Origin: VRUE01 sp047519745
Lineage (GTDB): Bacteria > Actinomycetota > Thermoleophilia > Solirubrobacterales > 70-9
Length of the DNA: 64,000 bases
Direction: 5' to 3'
NCBI GenBank assembly: GCA_047519745.1
Contig: JAPVSJ010000021.1
Span: 43,945 to 107,944 of the forward strand
Shown here piece by piece: positions 42,576 through 50,605 of the stretch. The notes under the pieces are model-generated. The model saw nothing but the letters and a program-made list of their open reading frames with translations. It made no database searches and was not told the origin of the DNA. Position 1 is the stretch's first letter. Each line of letters opens with the position of its first letter. A program made the translations under genes and the position numbers.

Positions 42576-42776
42576 ATGACCAAGGCTGACCTGCATGAGC
42601 AGATCGAGTCGATGACTGAGGAGGAAGCAGCGGAGGTGAAGCTCATCTTCGCGCCGGACTGGCCCTCCAAGGCGACCTCCATCGAGGAGATTCGCAAGCG
42701 GACCGGGACTTCGCCGATGAGTTCCGAGGAATTCGACCGGCACTTCGGATCCCTGCCCACCGACGGCGAGGGATAG
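42576..42776 (+). CDS. Small acidic protein, putative antitoxin of an unrecognised pair
   Basis: 66 residues: TKADLHEQIESMTEEEAAEV resembles the helical N-terminus of several antitoxin families, followed by an acidic tail with PMSSEEFDRHFGSLP. No DNA-binding motif is evident. The ATG at 42576 is preferred because TACGAT (42564-42569) lies 6 nt before it; an in-frame ATG at 42531 is upstream of that element. It ends 6 nt before a second small gene, the arrangement of a toxin-antitoxin operon. Identity as an antitoxin is inference. Confidence 0.6.
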   Translation: MTKADLHEQIESMTEEEAAEVKLIFAPDWPSKATSIEEIRKRTGTSPMSSEEFDRHFGSLPTDGEG

Positions 42777-42782
42777 GCGGTT

Positions 42783-43052
42783 GTGAGCGCGGGCGCGGGT
42801 CCGCGCTTTGAAGTCCGGGTGGTCGATGAGGTGATTGCGGAGGATCTTGCCCGCTGCACACCGGCCGCGCGAGCAGCGATCGAGTCGATGGTGGCGACGC
42901 TGCGCAATGAGGGTATTCCGCGCGACTGGCTTCGGCGCGACAGGGAGGCCAAGAAACCGGCTCTTGTGCTGGTCGCGGTGGGCGAGCGCCACCCGGCGCG
43001 ACCGTGGAAACCCAGCGTCTATGAGATCGCGCATCGCCGGATCAACAGCTAA
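42783..43052 (+). CDS. Small protein, possible divergent RelE/ParE-like toxin
   Basis: 89 residues from a GTG. Layout: strand FEVRVVDEVIAEDLA, helices ARCTPAARAAIESMVATLRN, then KKPALVLVAVGERH and a last strand SVYEIAHRRI. The beta-alpha-alpha-beta-beta order is reminiscent of RelE-like RNases, but no motif is decisive. It follows the small acidic protein by 6 nt. It has no recognised family; call it hypothetical with a TA-like context. Confidence 0.55.
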   Translation: MSAGAGPRFEVRVVDEVIAEDLARCTPAARAAIESMVATLRNEGIPRDWLRRDREAKKPALVLVAVGERHPARPWKPSVYEIAHRRINS

Positions 43053-43073
43053 CCGTCGCCGCCGCCCATCCGA

Positions 43074-43105
43074 ATCGGGCCAAACAATTGATAAAGAGCA
43101 AGAGC
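43074..43105 (+). repeat. Direct repeat, left copy, of the 43-45 kb islet
   Basis: About 31 bp beginning ATCGGGCCAAACAATTGATA and continuing AAGAGCAAGAGC. It matches 44775-44806 with two substitutions and one single-base indel. The AT-rich core AACAATTGATA is unusual for this genome. Confidence 0.6.
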
Positions 43106-43206
43106 GCTGCCTGAGACTTATTGTCTGCTGTAGCGGACTGAGTGTCGCAGAAGGCCAGGGGCTGCCCCCGGGTGCGTGGCAGATAGCCTGTTCATGTCGC
43201 CAAGTC

Positions 43207-43226
43207 ATAGCGCTATAATGTGCGGC
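43207..43226 (+). promoter_or_regulatory. Leaderless promoter with palindrome for the RHH/MazF pair
   Basis: TATAAT at 43214-43219 is a consensus -10 placed 7 nt before the ATG at 43227. A perfect 10-bp palindrome ATAGCGCTAT (43207-43216) overlaps it, a good candidate for antitoxin autorepression. Confidence 0.6.
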
Positions 43227-43463
43227 ATGGCTACTGAGACCGCCACGATCCGTGTGACCCGCGAGACCCGCGACCTTCTTGCTCACCAGGCAACTGAGCG
43301 CGGAGTGTCTCTGTCGGCGATGCTGACCGACCTCGCTCACGACGTCGCTCGCGAGGCGATCTTCCGCGCTGAGCGGGATGCCACTCGCGAGGATGCCGGT
43401 CTCGCCGCTGTGAAGGCCGAGGATCGCGAGTGGGAGGCTGCCCTCGGCGATGGCGTCGACTGA
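43227..43463 (+). CDS. Ribbon-helix-helix antitoxin
   Basis: 78 residues. TETATIRVTRETRDLLAHQA is a ribbon-helix-helix N-terminus; GVSLSAMLTDLAHDVAREAI forms the second helix, and an acidic toxin-binding tail follows. The frame overlaps the next gene by 14 nt, the usual coupling of antitoxin and toxin. TATAAT lies 7 nt before the ATG. Confidence 0.85.
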   Translation: MATETATIRVTRETRDLLAHQATERGVSLSAMLTDLAHDVAREAIFRAERDATREDAGLAAVKAEDREWEAALGDGVD

Positions 43464-43818
43464 GCCTCGGCGGGGTGAGATCTGGCTCACCTCGCTCGGC
43501 GCCGCACGGAAGGGAGAGCCCGGCAAGAATCGTCCCGCGATCGTGATCTCGGTCGATGAGATTTCCACCGGGCTTGAGGATGAGCTGATCGTCGTCATCC
43601 CGCTGTCCAGCTCCCGGGCTGTCTCTCCGCTTCGTCCGGAGATCTCCCCCGGCGAAGGCGTCGAGCGCCTCAGCGTTGCTGTTTGCCGGGGGGTCAGGGC
43701 TGTGGCTCGCAAGCGCCTGCTTCGCCGGATCGGCGAGGCGAAGCCCGACGCCCTTCGTGAGGTCGAGCGGGCACTGGAAATAATCCTCGGGATCGACGAC
43801 AGCGGCAGATCTCGCTAG
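43450..43818 (+). CDS. MazF/PemK-family endoribonuclease toxin
   Basis: 122 residues. RRGEIWLTSLGAARKGEPGK, NRPAIVISVDEISTG, LIVVIPLSSSRAVSPLRPEI and AVCRGVRAVARKRLLRRIGE follow the MazF barrel order. The translation start lies inside the antitoxin's end. It differs clearly in sequence from the other MazF-like toxin at 33891-34256, so the two are not recent duplicates. Confidence 0.88.
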   Translation: MASTEPRRGEIWLTSLGAARKGEPGKNRPAIVISVDEISTGLEDELIVVIPLSSSRAVSPLRPEISPGEGVERLSVAVCRGVRAVARKRLLRRIGEAKPDALREVERALEIILGIDDSGRSR

Positions 43819-43827
43819 TTTCCCGGC

Positions 43828-44730
43828 GTGGCGAGCATCTCCGAGCTTCTTTCGATTTACGAAAACGCGGAGGCACTCATCGAAGCTGAGGCCGCGCTCG
43901 ATCAGATTGTGGCCATGGAGCCGGCGGAGGATCTTCCGCTGGGGGATTACTACGACGGCTTGGCCGAGGTTGCCGGCGAGGAGGGCGACTTCCCGCTTGC
44001 GGTCCGTGCACAGCGTCGAGCGATCGAGCTCGGATGCGAGTTTCCGGAACTGGCACAGGACATGTTCGCCTGGTACCTGCTCAAGGCCGGCGATCGCGAC
44101 GCAGGCGAGGCGGCTTTCGCAGAGCTGCGAGCAGAGAGGGTTGGAGATCTGCAGATCGTCTCCATCCTGGCTCAAGCGCGGATGGACTCCGGCGATGGCC
44201 AGGGCGCTCTCGAGGCTTACGACGAAGCGCTTGATCTGGCCAAGCAGGCCGACGATCTCGACTGGATCGATCAGCTCCGAAGCGAACGTCAGGGATGTCG
44301 CTACGAGCAAGGCCTCCCGCCGGACGAGGACGATCGGCTTGCGAATCGGAGCCGCTCACGGCTTCCGGAGGCAACGCACTACGCGATCGCCTGGTTCCCG
44401 CGAGACCAGATCGAGGCCGCGCTCGCGCGCTGGCCGTCGCTAGCTGACGATCTGGATAGTCCGGATGCGTACTGCCGGATGATCGAGGCTCGCCTCCGAC
44501 ACGTAAAAACCGAAACGGGTCGCCAGCCGTCCGTAGCACCGCTCCAAGTGGAGCGACTCGTCGAGTTCGCCGAGGAGAACGGCCTTGAGGCGGACAGCGG
44601 GCAGGCGCGAAGTCAGCTCGCTGCCCAAGTTGCATGCGATGATGATGATGATGCCCTCTCCTGGCCGCCGGGACGCAACGAGCCGTGTTGGTGTGGCTCG
44701 GGACGCAAGTACAAGCGCTGCTGTGCCTGA
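43828..44730 (+). CDS. TPR-like protein with C-terminal SEC-C zinc motif
   Basis: 300 residues. Residues 20-160 are helical repeats of the TPR type (YYDGLAEVAGEEGDFPLAVR; SILAQARMDSGDGQGALEAY). The C-terminus is a SEC-C metal-binding motif: PGRNEPCWCGSGRKYKRCC, the CxCGSGxKYKxCC pattern. SEC-C ends are found on SecA and on many stand-alone proteins, some linked to stress or defence islands. The start is GTG, 9 nt after the toxin gene, so it may belong to the TA operon. Its exact role is unknown. Confidence 0.82.
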   Translation: MASISELLSIYENAEALIEAEAALDQIVAMEPAEDLPLGDYYDGLAEVAGEEGDFPLAVRAQRRAIELGCEFPELAQDMFAWYLLKAGDRDAGEAAFAELRAERVGDLQIVSILAQARMDSGDGQGALEAYDEALDLAKQADDLDWIDQLRSERQGCRYEQGLPPDEDDRLANRSRSRLPEATHYAIAWFPRDQIEAALARWPSLADDLDSPDAYCRMIEARLRHVKTETGRQPSVAPLQVERLVEFAEENGLEADSGQARSQLAAQVACDDDDDALSWPPGRNEPCWCGSGRKYKRCCA

Positions 44731-44774
44731 GAACCGGGGGCACGGGCTGCGGAGCGCCAGCCAACCCTATGCGG

Positions 44775-44821
44775 ATCGGGCCGAACAATTGATACAAGAG
44801 CAAGGCTTCGGCGCAATTGTT
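44775..44821 (+). repeat. Direct repeat, right copy, with an AACAATTG/CAATTGTT inverted pair
   Basis: ATCGGGCCGAACAATTGATA at 44775-44794, continuing CAAGAGCAAGGC, repeats the sequence at 43074. Here the core also forms an inverted pair, AACAATTG (44784-44791) with CAATTGTT (44814-44821). The copies bracket the RHH/MazF and SEC-C genes; the right one touches the truncated monooxygenase. Confidence 0.55.
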
Positions 44822-44845
44822 TTCCGCTTGAAGAAGGTCGCCTAA

Positions 44846-45490
44846 AGCCTCTGTTTCCTCACTGAGCGAGCGATCGAGCGAGCGTCGGGACGCATGAGCC
44901 GCAACTGGCCGCTTAGATCGGACCTGTAGCCGTTGAAGAACAGTCCCCTCGCCGAAGGATGCTCTCTCCGAGCCGGTCGTGTTGGGCCCAACGACGAGTA
45001 CGTCGCGGTCGCGGTAGGGCTCGGGGCTTCGGAAGGCGCTGGAATGGATGAGCTCGCCGCCAAAGCCCTCATGTCCCGGCCAGTCGGGAAGGTAGGGGTC
45101 GTGGTCGAATCCGGTCGCGATAACCACGAAGCGCGCCTGCAGGTCACCGCGGTCGGTCTCCACCCGCCATCCTCGGTTCACGGACGCCAACCGCCGGGCC
45201 TGCGTGCCGAAGCGAACATCGATGCGATGGTGAGCGGCGTAGTCCTCGAGGTACTGGATCCACGCGTCTCGCGACGGGAACTCGCCGTAGCGCCGGCGGC
45301 TGGCGCGATAGCCGGGCTGCGTGGACATCCAGCTCGGCGTATTGAGCCGTAGCCCGTCGTAGCGCGTACGCCAGCTCGCACCGACCTGGTCGGTCCGCTC
45401 GAGCACGATTACGTCAACGCCAGTGGTTCGCAGTGCGGCCGCCGCCGCAAGACCGGCCGTTCCCGCACCGCACACGATCGCCTCTGCCAT
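44846..45490 (-). pseudogene. 3'-truncated flavin-containing monooxygenase
   Basis: From the ATG at 45490 the first ~185 codons encode a clear FAD/NAD(P)H monooxygenase: EAIVCGAGTAGLAAAAAL (FAD site), VLERTDQVGASWRTRYDGLR, and the fingerprint-like FGGELIHSSAFRSPEPYRD. At the second nucleotide site (VLVVGPNTTGSE) the usual GxGNSG pattern is lost, and after about residue 190 the sequence no longer resembles the family. The frame stays open into the antisense of the SEC-C gene only because of base composition. Family members are normally 350-450 residues, so the C-terminal half is missing. The left boundary given is approximate. Confidence 0.75.
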
Positions 45491-45496
45491 TGGGCG

Positions 45497-45946
45497 ATGC
45501 TGGCGCGCTTCGAGAGTCCCACGGATTTGAAGTTCAACAGAGGTCTGGTCGTCGATCCAGAGGCGTTCGCGCGCGAGGCGGGTGCCGCGTCGTGGCTGTT
45601 CCTCTGCGGCGAGGAGTTCGCGGCGATGGAGGGCGGGATGTCCTACGCCGGCGTCAAAGCGGCGGTGGCCGAGTCGACCAACGTCGTCTCCGACCCGCCG
45701 CGGGTGCTCGACATGGACCTGGCTCGCCGGCAGGTGGCCGCGCTCGACGAGCTTCCCCGCCCGACCCTCGTGACCTGCCGGGCGGGGCCGCGGTCGTCGG
45801 CTCTCGTCTACCTCTACGCCGGCCTCCAGGCGGGCGCCTCGGCCGACGAGGTGCTCGCGCGCGCCCGCGCGGACGAGGCGCCGTTCGCCGGTACCGAGGA
45901 AATCGAAGCTTGGGTTGCGAGGGGCCTCAGCGAGCTTTCCGATTGA
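45497..45946 (+). CDS. Protein with a cysteine-phosphatase/rhodanese-like CRAGPRSS loop
   Basis: 149 residues. FESPTDLKFNRGLVVDPEAF and a later RPTLVTCRAGPRSSALVYLY give a Cx5R-like loop (C-R-A-G-P-R-S-S) at the end of a strand, as in DSP-like phosphatases of the DUF442/Blh type and in rhodaneses. The order (loop after ~95 residues, helix after it) fits the phosphatase-like fold. The substrate is unknown. The start lies 6 nt from the divergent monooxygenase start. Confidence 0.65.
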   Translation: MLARFESPTDLKFNRGLVVDPEAFAREAGAASWLFLCGEEFAAMEGGMSYAGVKAAVAESTNVVSDPPRVLDMDLARRQVAALDELPRPTLVTCRAGPRSSALVYLYAGLQAGASADEVLARARADEAPFAGTEEIEAWVARGLSELSD

Positions 45947-45983
45947 CCGGAGCGGGCCGTGCCCTGAGGTAGGCTCGCACGCG

Positions 45984-46559
45984 GTGGAAGTACGAGTTGC
46001 ATCCGAGAGCGATGTCGATGGGATCACCGCGACGCTCGTGGCGGCTTTCGGTTCCGATCCGCTGTGGAGCTGGGCATTTCCGGGCGAGGGTCTCGCCGAC
46101 CTCTGGGGGTTGCTCGTCGCCAGCGCGATGCGCTACTCGTTGGTGCGGTTTGCCGGCGATTACGCCGCGGCGTCGGTCTGGATCCCACCCGGTGGGACGG
46201 AGCTGACCGCGGAGGAGGAAGCCTCGCTCGGGCCGCTGGTGGAAGCCCAGATCGGCTCGTACGCGGCCGAGGTGCTGGAGCTCTTCGAGCGCATGGAGCA
46301 CGCCCACCCCGCCGGTCCGCCGCACTACTACCTGAGCCTGCTCGGGACCCATCCCGACCAGCGGGGGAAGGGCCTCGGCATGGCCCTGCTGGCCGACAAC
46401 CTCGCCAAGATCGACGCCGAGGGGATGCCCGCCTATCTGGAGTCGAGCAATTCGGAGAACGACGTGCGCTACGAACGCCTCGGCTTCGTGCGGGTCGGCG
46501 AGTTCGAGCGGCCCGACGGGCGCCTGACCTGCTCGACCATGTGGCGCGAGCCGCGCTGA
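45984..46559 (+). CDS. GNAT-family N-acetyltransferase
   Basis: 191 residues from a GTG. VEVRVASESDVDGITATLVA, YYLSLLGTHPDQRGKGLGMALL (the acetyl-CoA pyrophosphate loop QRGKGLG) and YLESSNSENDVRYERLGFVR are standard. TAGGCT lies 8 nt before the GTG (leaderless pattern). Substrate unknown. Confidence 0.88.
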   Translation: MEVRVASESDVDGITATLVAAFGSDPLWSWAFPGEGLADLWGLLVASAMRYSLVRFAGDYAAASVWIPPGGTELTAEEEASLGPLVEAQIGSYAAEVLELFERMEHAHPAGPPHYYLSLLGTHPDQRGKGLGMALLADNLAKIDAEGMPAYLESSNSENDVRYERLGFVRVGEFERPDGRLTCSTMWREPR

Positions 46560-46565
46560 GCCCGG

Positions 46566-47723
46566 TTAGTTGACGACCGGCAGTGGGGTGCCGCTGACCG
46601 GGGGCGCTTCGGCCGGGGCCGGCGTCGCCTGCAGGACCGGCAGCTCCCGCGGCGTGGCGGCGACGATGCCGCGGGCGGCCTGTCGAATCGCCTGCGAGGC
46701 CGGCGAGTCGGGCTCGTCGGTGACCAGCGGGGAGCCGTTGTCGGCGTGCTCGCGCAGCGACTCGGACAGCGGGACCTTGCCGAGCAGCGGCACGTCGAGC
46801 TCGTCGGCGAGCAGCTGGCCGCCGCCCTCGCCGAAGATCGTGAAGCGCTCGCCGTCGGGCGTGGTGAAGCCGGACATGTTCTCGATCACGCCGAGCAGCT
46901 CGAGGTCGAACTTGACGGCCATGTCGGCGGCCCGTTTGGCTACCGTCTGCGCGGCGGGCTGCGGCGTCGTCACGATCGCGAACTTGGCCTGCGGCAAGAG
47001 CTGGGAGAGCGTCATCGAGACGTCGCCGGTCCCCGGCGGCAGGTCGAGCAGCAGGTACTCCAGCTCGCCCCAGGCGACGTCCTCGAGGAACTGCTGGATC
47101 GCCTTGTGCAGCATCGGGCCGCGCCAGACGACGGCCGAGTTCTCCTCGACGAAGAAGCCGATCGACATCACCTTGACCCCGGCGGCTCCCTCCAGCGGCA
47201 GGATCTTGCGCTCGGCGTTGACCTCCGGTTTGCGGTTGACGCCGAGCATGCGCGGCATCGAGTAGCCGTAGACGTCGCAGTCGAGCGCGCCCGCCGGGTG
47301 GCCTTCGGCGCTCAGCGCCGCGGCCAGGTTGGCGGTCATCGTCGACTTGCCGACGCCGCCCTTGCCGGAGGCGACGCAGATCACGTTCTTGACCTGGGCC
47401 AGCGCGCCCTCCGGCAGCTTGTTGCGGCCGAGGGTCTGCTGCAGGCTGCCTTTCTCCTCGTCGGAGAGGACGTCGAAGCCGACCGCCACCGCGGTCACCC
47501 CGTCGAGCTGGGAGACCTGCTGGGCGACCGCCTGTTCGAAGTGGGAGCGGATCGGGCAGCCGGCGGTCGTCAGCGAGACGACGACCTCGACCCGGCCGTC
47601 GTCCTTGACCTCGATCGAGCGGACCATGCCCAGCTCGACGATCGAGCGGCGCAGCTCGGGATCGATGACGGCGCGCAGCTTCTCGGTGATCTGGTCTTCG
47701 CTCGGCAGGGGCATCGGGATCAT
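46566..47723 (-). CDS. Mrp/NBP35-family Fe-S carrier ATPase
   Basis: 385 residues. Residues 10-95 are a MIP18/DUF59 domain (EKLRAVIDPELRRSIVELGM). The P-loop ATPase starts KNVICVASGKGGVGKSTMTA (deviant Walker A, 119-127), with DCDVYGYSMPRMLGVNRKPE and LLLDLPPGTGDVSMTL. It loads Fe-S clusters onto target proteins. The C-terminal extension is Pro/Ala-rich. An in-frame ATG at 47714 is an alternative start. It is convergent with the GNAT gene. Confidence 0.92.
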   Translation of the reverse strand: MIPMPLPSEDQITEKLRAVIDPELRRSIVELGMVRSIEVKDDGRVEVVVSLTTAGCPIRSHFEQAVAQQVSQLDGVTAVAVGFDVLSDEEKGSLQQTLGRNKLPEGALAQVKNVICVASGKGGVGKSTMTANLAAALSAEGHPAGALDCDVYGYSMPRMLGVNRKPEVNAERKILPLEGAAGVKVMSIGFFVEENSAVVWRGPMLHKAIQQFLEDVAWGELEYLLLDLPPGTGDVSMTLSQLLPQAKFAIVTTPQPAAQTVAKRAADMAVKFDLELLGVIENMSGFTTPDGERFTIFGEGGGQLLADELDVPLLGKVPLSESLREHADNGSPLVTDEPDSPASQAIRQAARGIVAATPRELPVLQATPAPAEAPPVSGTPLPVVN

Positions 47724-47770
47724 TCTCGCAAAGCGCGCGTGTCAGCACGCGCAGCCCTCAGCGCTCGTCC

Positions 47771-47784
47771 CGGACATCTGTCCG
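47771..47784. promoter_or_regulatory. CGGACA/TGTCCG palindrome between mrp and the secreted-protein gene
   Basis: CGGACA-TC-TGTCCG is a 6-bp inverted repeat in the 127-nt divergent spacer. It may be a regulatory site for either gene; its core GACATCTGTC also appears at 55151-55160. Function is inferred only from position. Confidence 0.35.
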
Positions 47785-47850
47785 CAGGGGGGAGAGACCG
47801 TCCGGCCCAGGCCTTGGTCCTCCGTCTGCAACTCGAACGATGGAGGGCCG

Positions 47851-50136
47851 ATGTCGGGAACGCGTGGGGGACTGGGACGGATCGTCGCGATGGGGATTGC
47901 GCTCGCCTTGGCGCTGTTGCTGCTGGCGGCGCGCGAGGCTACGGCCGGGAACTACACGGTCGCGCAGTGCGGTTGGTACGTCGACAAGGACGCGGACTGG
48001 GCCGACACGACCGGGGGCGCCAAGTTCCGCTCCGACTCGTGGTGCGTGCCGTCCGGCGGGGATCCTTTCGACGGCGTCCACATGAAGAGCTTCACCAAGG
48101 GCGGGTCGACGATCTCCGGCACGCGCTACGCCCGCTGGCGCTGGGTGGCGCCGGCCGGCACCGGGATCAGCCGGGTCACGGGCACCTGGTGGCACACGCT
48201 GCACGACGGGATCGAGCAGCGGATCGGCGCCGGCAACTGGAACGGCGGCTTCGACCCGATGATCAGCGCGGGTGACACCGATACGACCCCGCGAAACTTC
48301 GCCTTCGACCTCTCGATTCCCCAGCCCGCGATCGAGGACCGCCTGCTCTGCGCCAAGGCGGAAGACAAGTGGTGCTCGATCGAACCGGACTCCTGGTCGG
48401 CTGTGCGGGCGCTGGCGATCACGATCTACGACGGCAACTCACCGGTGCCGGGGAACGCCGGCTCGGATCTGGCGGCAGGCGGGTGGCGCCGCGGGGCGCA
48501 GCGCGTCAACTACTGGGACACCGATGTCGGCGGCGGCGTCCGCTACAGCGAAACGCTGCTCGACGGCGCCCGCGTCGGGCTGACCGAGTACCCGTGCGCG
48601 AAGGCGATGATCGACGGCGAGTGGAGGGCGACCAGGATGCAGCCCTGCCCGACCGGCGCCGCGGACGAGGTGACGGTGCAGACGACGAACTTCAGCGACG
48701 GGCCGCACTCCCTGCAGCGCTGCGCGACCGACTTCGCCGGCAACAGCGCCTGCCTGTTCCCGACCACCGTCCTGATCGACAACCACCCGCCGGCCTCGCC
48801 TCGCAACCTCAGCTTGGCGGGCGGGGAGAACTGGCGCAATGTGGACAACTTCGACTTCGCCTGGCAGAACCCCGACCAGGGCCCGGCCAGCCCGATCGGC
48901 GGCGCCTACTGGCGCGTCACCGGCCCGGGCGGCTACGACACCGGAGTCAACCTCGCCTCGGCGCACGACATCTCTTCGCTCGCCGATCAGACGCTGCCGC
49001 GGTCCGGCGTCTACGCGCTCCACCTCTGGCTGCGCGACGAGGCCGGCAACGCGGACTCGGGCACGGCGGTCGAAATCCCGCTGCGGCTCGACGACGTGCC
49101 GCCCGCGGTGGCCTTCGAAGCCGCACCCGACTTCGCCGGACCGGATCTGCCGCCCACGGTCAGCGCGGCGGTGCACGACGAGCACTCGGGGCCGGCCAGC
49201 GGGCAGATCGAATACAAGCGGCTCAACGCCGATCGCTGGATCGAGCTGCCGACCAAGCTGCAAGCTGGAGGCGAACCGGGCATGGCCAGTCTCATCGCCA
49301 CGGTGCCTGACAACCTCGATCCTGGGACCTACGTGTTCCGCGCCGAAGCGACCGACGGGGCGGGCAACGCCACGGCGACGACGCGGCGTGCCGACGGCAC
49401 CGAGATGGCGCTGCGCAGGACGCCGCCGCCGGTGGGTCCGAGCCGGCCGGCTGGGGAAGGGGGGGAGGCGCGTCGCCCCGCCCTTGGAGCAAAGACCCGG
49501 CTGTTTGCCAGGCTGCGCTGGCGCAACCGCCAGGGACCGAGCGTGACGGTGCCCTTCGGTGCCGGGGCGGCGCTCTCGGGACGGTTGCTCGACGCGGACG
49601 GCGCGGGACTGTCCGGCCGGCGGCTGCGCGTCGTCTCGAGGCCCTCGCACGGCGCGCTGTCGGGCACTCGCGTCGAGACGGTCCGGACGGGTGCTCACGG
49701 AGGCTTCGAGCTCGCGTTGCCGGCGGGTCCCTCGCGCCGGATCACGGTTGCCTTCCAGGGGGACGCCGGATTGGAGGCCGCCCGCCGTCCGGCACTGGCA
49801 CTGCGGGTGCGCGGCGCGGCCACGCTGAGTGCCGCGCCGAGGAGCCTCCGCACCGGTCAGTCGCTGCGGCTCTGGGGCCGTGTTCGAGCCCGCGGGGCGC
49901 CGCTGCCGCGTCGCGGCAAGCTGGTCGCGATCCAGTACTACGAGAACGAGGCGCGGCTCTGGCGGCCGGTTCTCGTCACCCGCAGCGACCACGCCGGCCG
50001 CTTCCGGGCCCGCTACCGCTTCCGCTACATCACCGGCGAGGCGACGATCCGGCTGCGCGCCGTGGCGCTGGCCGAGGAGCGTTGGCCCTACGCTCCCGGC
50101 GCCTCGCGCCCGGTCACGGTGCAGGTGACCGGGTAG
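47851..50136 (+). CDS. Large secreted multi-domain surface protein
   Basis: 761 residues. The signal peptide is RIVAMGIALALALLLLAARE, with cleavage near ATA-GNYTV. The N-terminal ~250 residues (TVAQCGWYVDKDADWADTTG; RYARWRWVAPAGTGISRVTG) form a cysteine-containing domain with paired WRW/WWHT segments. Residues 280-520 contain Ig-like or fibronectin-like repeats (PPASPRNLSLAGGENW; DVPPAVAFEAAPDF; YVFRAEATDGAGNATATTRR). The rest is carboxypeptidase-regulatory-like beta domains (GRLLDADGAGLSGRRLRVVS). Probably binds or decorates the cell surface. GGAGGG precedes the ATG. Confidence 0.75.
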   Translation: MSGTRGGLGRIVAMGIALALALLLLAAREATAGNYTVAQCGWYVDKDADWADTTGGAKFRSDSWCVPSGGDPFDGVHMKSFTKGGSTISGTRYARWRWVAPAGTGISRVTGTWWHTLHDGIEQRIGAGNWNGGFDPMISAGDTDTTPRNFAFDLSIPQPAIEDRLLCAKAEDKWCSIEPDSWSAVRALAITIYDGNSPVPGNAGSDLAAGGWRRGAQRVNYWDTDVGGGVRYSETLLDGARVGLTEYPCAKAMIDGEWRATRMQPCPTGAADEVTVQTTNFSDGPHSLQRCATDFAGNSACLFPTTVLIDNHPPASPRNLSLAGGENWRNVDNFDFAWQNPDQGPASPIGGAYWRVTGPGGYDTGVNLASAHDISSLADQTLPRSGVYALHLWLRDEAGNADSGTAVEIPLRLDDVPPAVAFEAAPDFAGPDLPPTVSAAVHDEHSGPASGQIEYKRLNADRWIELPTKLQAGGEPGMASLIATVPDNLDPGTYVFRAEATDGAGNATATTRRADGTEMALRRTPPPVGPSRPAGEGGEARRPALGAKTRLFARLRWRNRQGPSVTVPFGAGAALSGRLLDADGAGLSGRRLRVVSRPSHGALSGTRVETVRTGAHGGFELALPAGPSRRITVAFQGDAGLEAARRPALALRVRGAATLSAAPRSLRTGQSLRLWGRVRARGAPLPRRGKLVAIQYYENEARLWRPVLVTRSDHAGRFRARYRFRYITGEATIRLRAVALAEERWPYAPGASRPVTVQVTG

Positions 50137-50146
50137 GGTGCGCTCC

Positions 50147-50605
50147 ATGTCACAGGCCACGTTTCACACCAATGCCGGGGAGATCGTGCTCGAACTGCAC
50201 GACTCCGATGCCCCGAAGACGGTCGAGAACTTCCGCAAGCTCGCCGCCGACGGCTTCTACGACGGATTGATCTTCCACCGCGTGATCGCCGACTTCATGA
50301 TCCAGGGCGGCTGCCCCGAAGGAACCGGGACCGGCGGCCCCGGCTACACCTTCGAGGACGAGATCAACGAGCACAAGATCGTCCGCGGCGCGCTGGCGAT
50401 GGCCAACGCCGGGCCGAACACCAACGGCTCGCAGTTCTTCATCGTCACCACCGAGGCGGCGCCGTGGCTCGACGGCAAGCACACCGTCTTCGGCACGGTC
50501 ACGGCCGGGATGGAGACCGTCGACGCGATCGAGAAGACCGAGACCGGCGCCGGCGACCGCCCGGTCGAGGATCAGAAGATAGAACGCGTCGAGCTCTCGG
50601 ACTAG
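50147..50605 (+). CDS. Cyclophilin-type peptidyl-prolyl isomerase
   Basis: 152 residues. VLELHDSDAPKTVENFRKLA, YDGLIFHRVIADFMIQGGCP (active-site FHRV) and MANAGPNTNGSQFFIVTTEA are diagnostic; HTVFGTVTAGMETVDAIEKT follows. It lacks a signal peptide, so it is cytosolic. TAGGGT lies 7 nt before the ATG and overlaps the previous gene's stop. Confidence 0.95.
   Translation: MSQATFHTNAGEIVLELHDSDAPKTVENFRKLAADGFYDGLIFHRVIADFMIQGGCPEGTGTGGPGYTFEDEINEHKIVRGALAMANAGPNTNGSQFFIVTTEAAPWLDGKHTVFGTVTAGMETVDAIEKTETGAGDRPVEDQKIERVELSD

Noticed and set aside
43074..44821. Integron attC sites around the toxin-antitoxin cassette
   Set aside because: The AACAATT core recalls some attC sites, but the pairing GTTRRRY/RYYYAAC ends and an integrase are absent, so a direct repeat is all that can be claimed.
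44081..46027. A 648-codon minus-strand frame joining monooxygenase, SEC-C antisense and other sequence
   Set aside because: Only the part 44846-45490 resembles a protein; the rest is antisense to well-supported genes, so it is not one gene.
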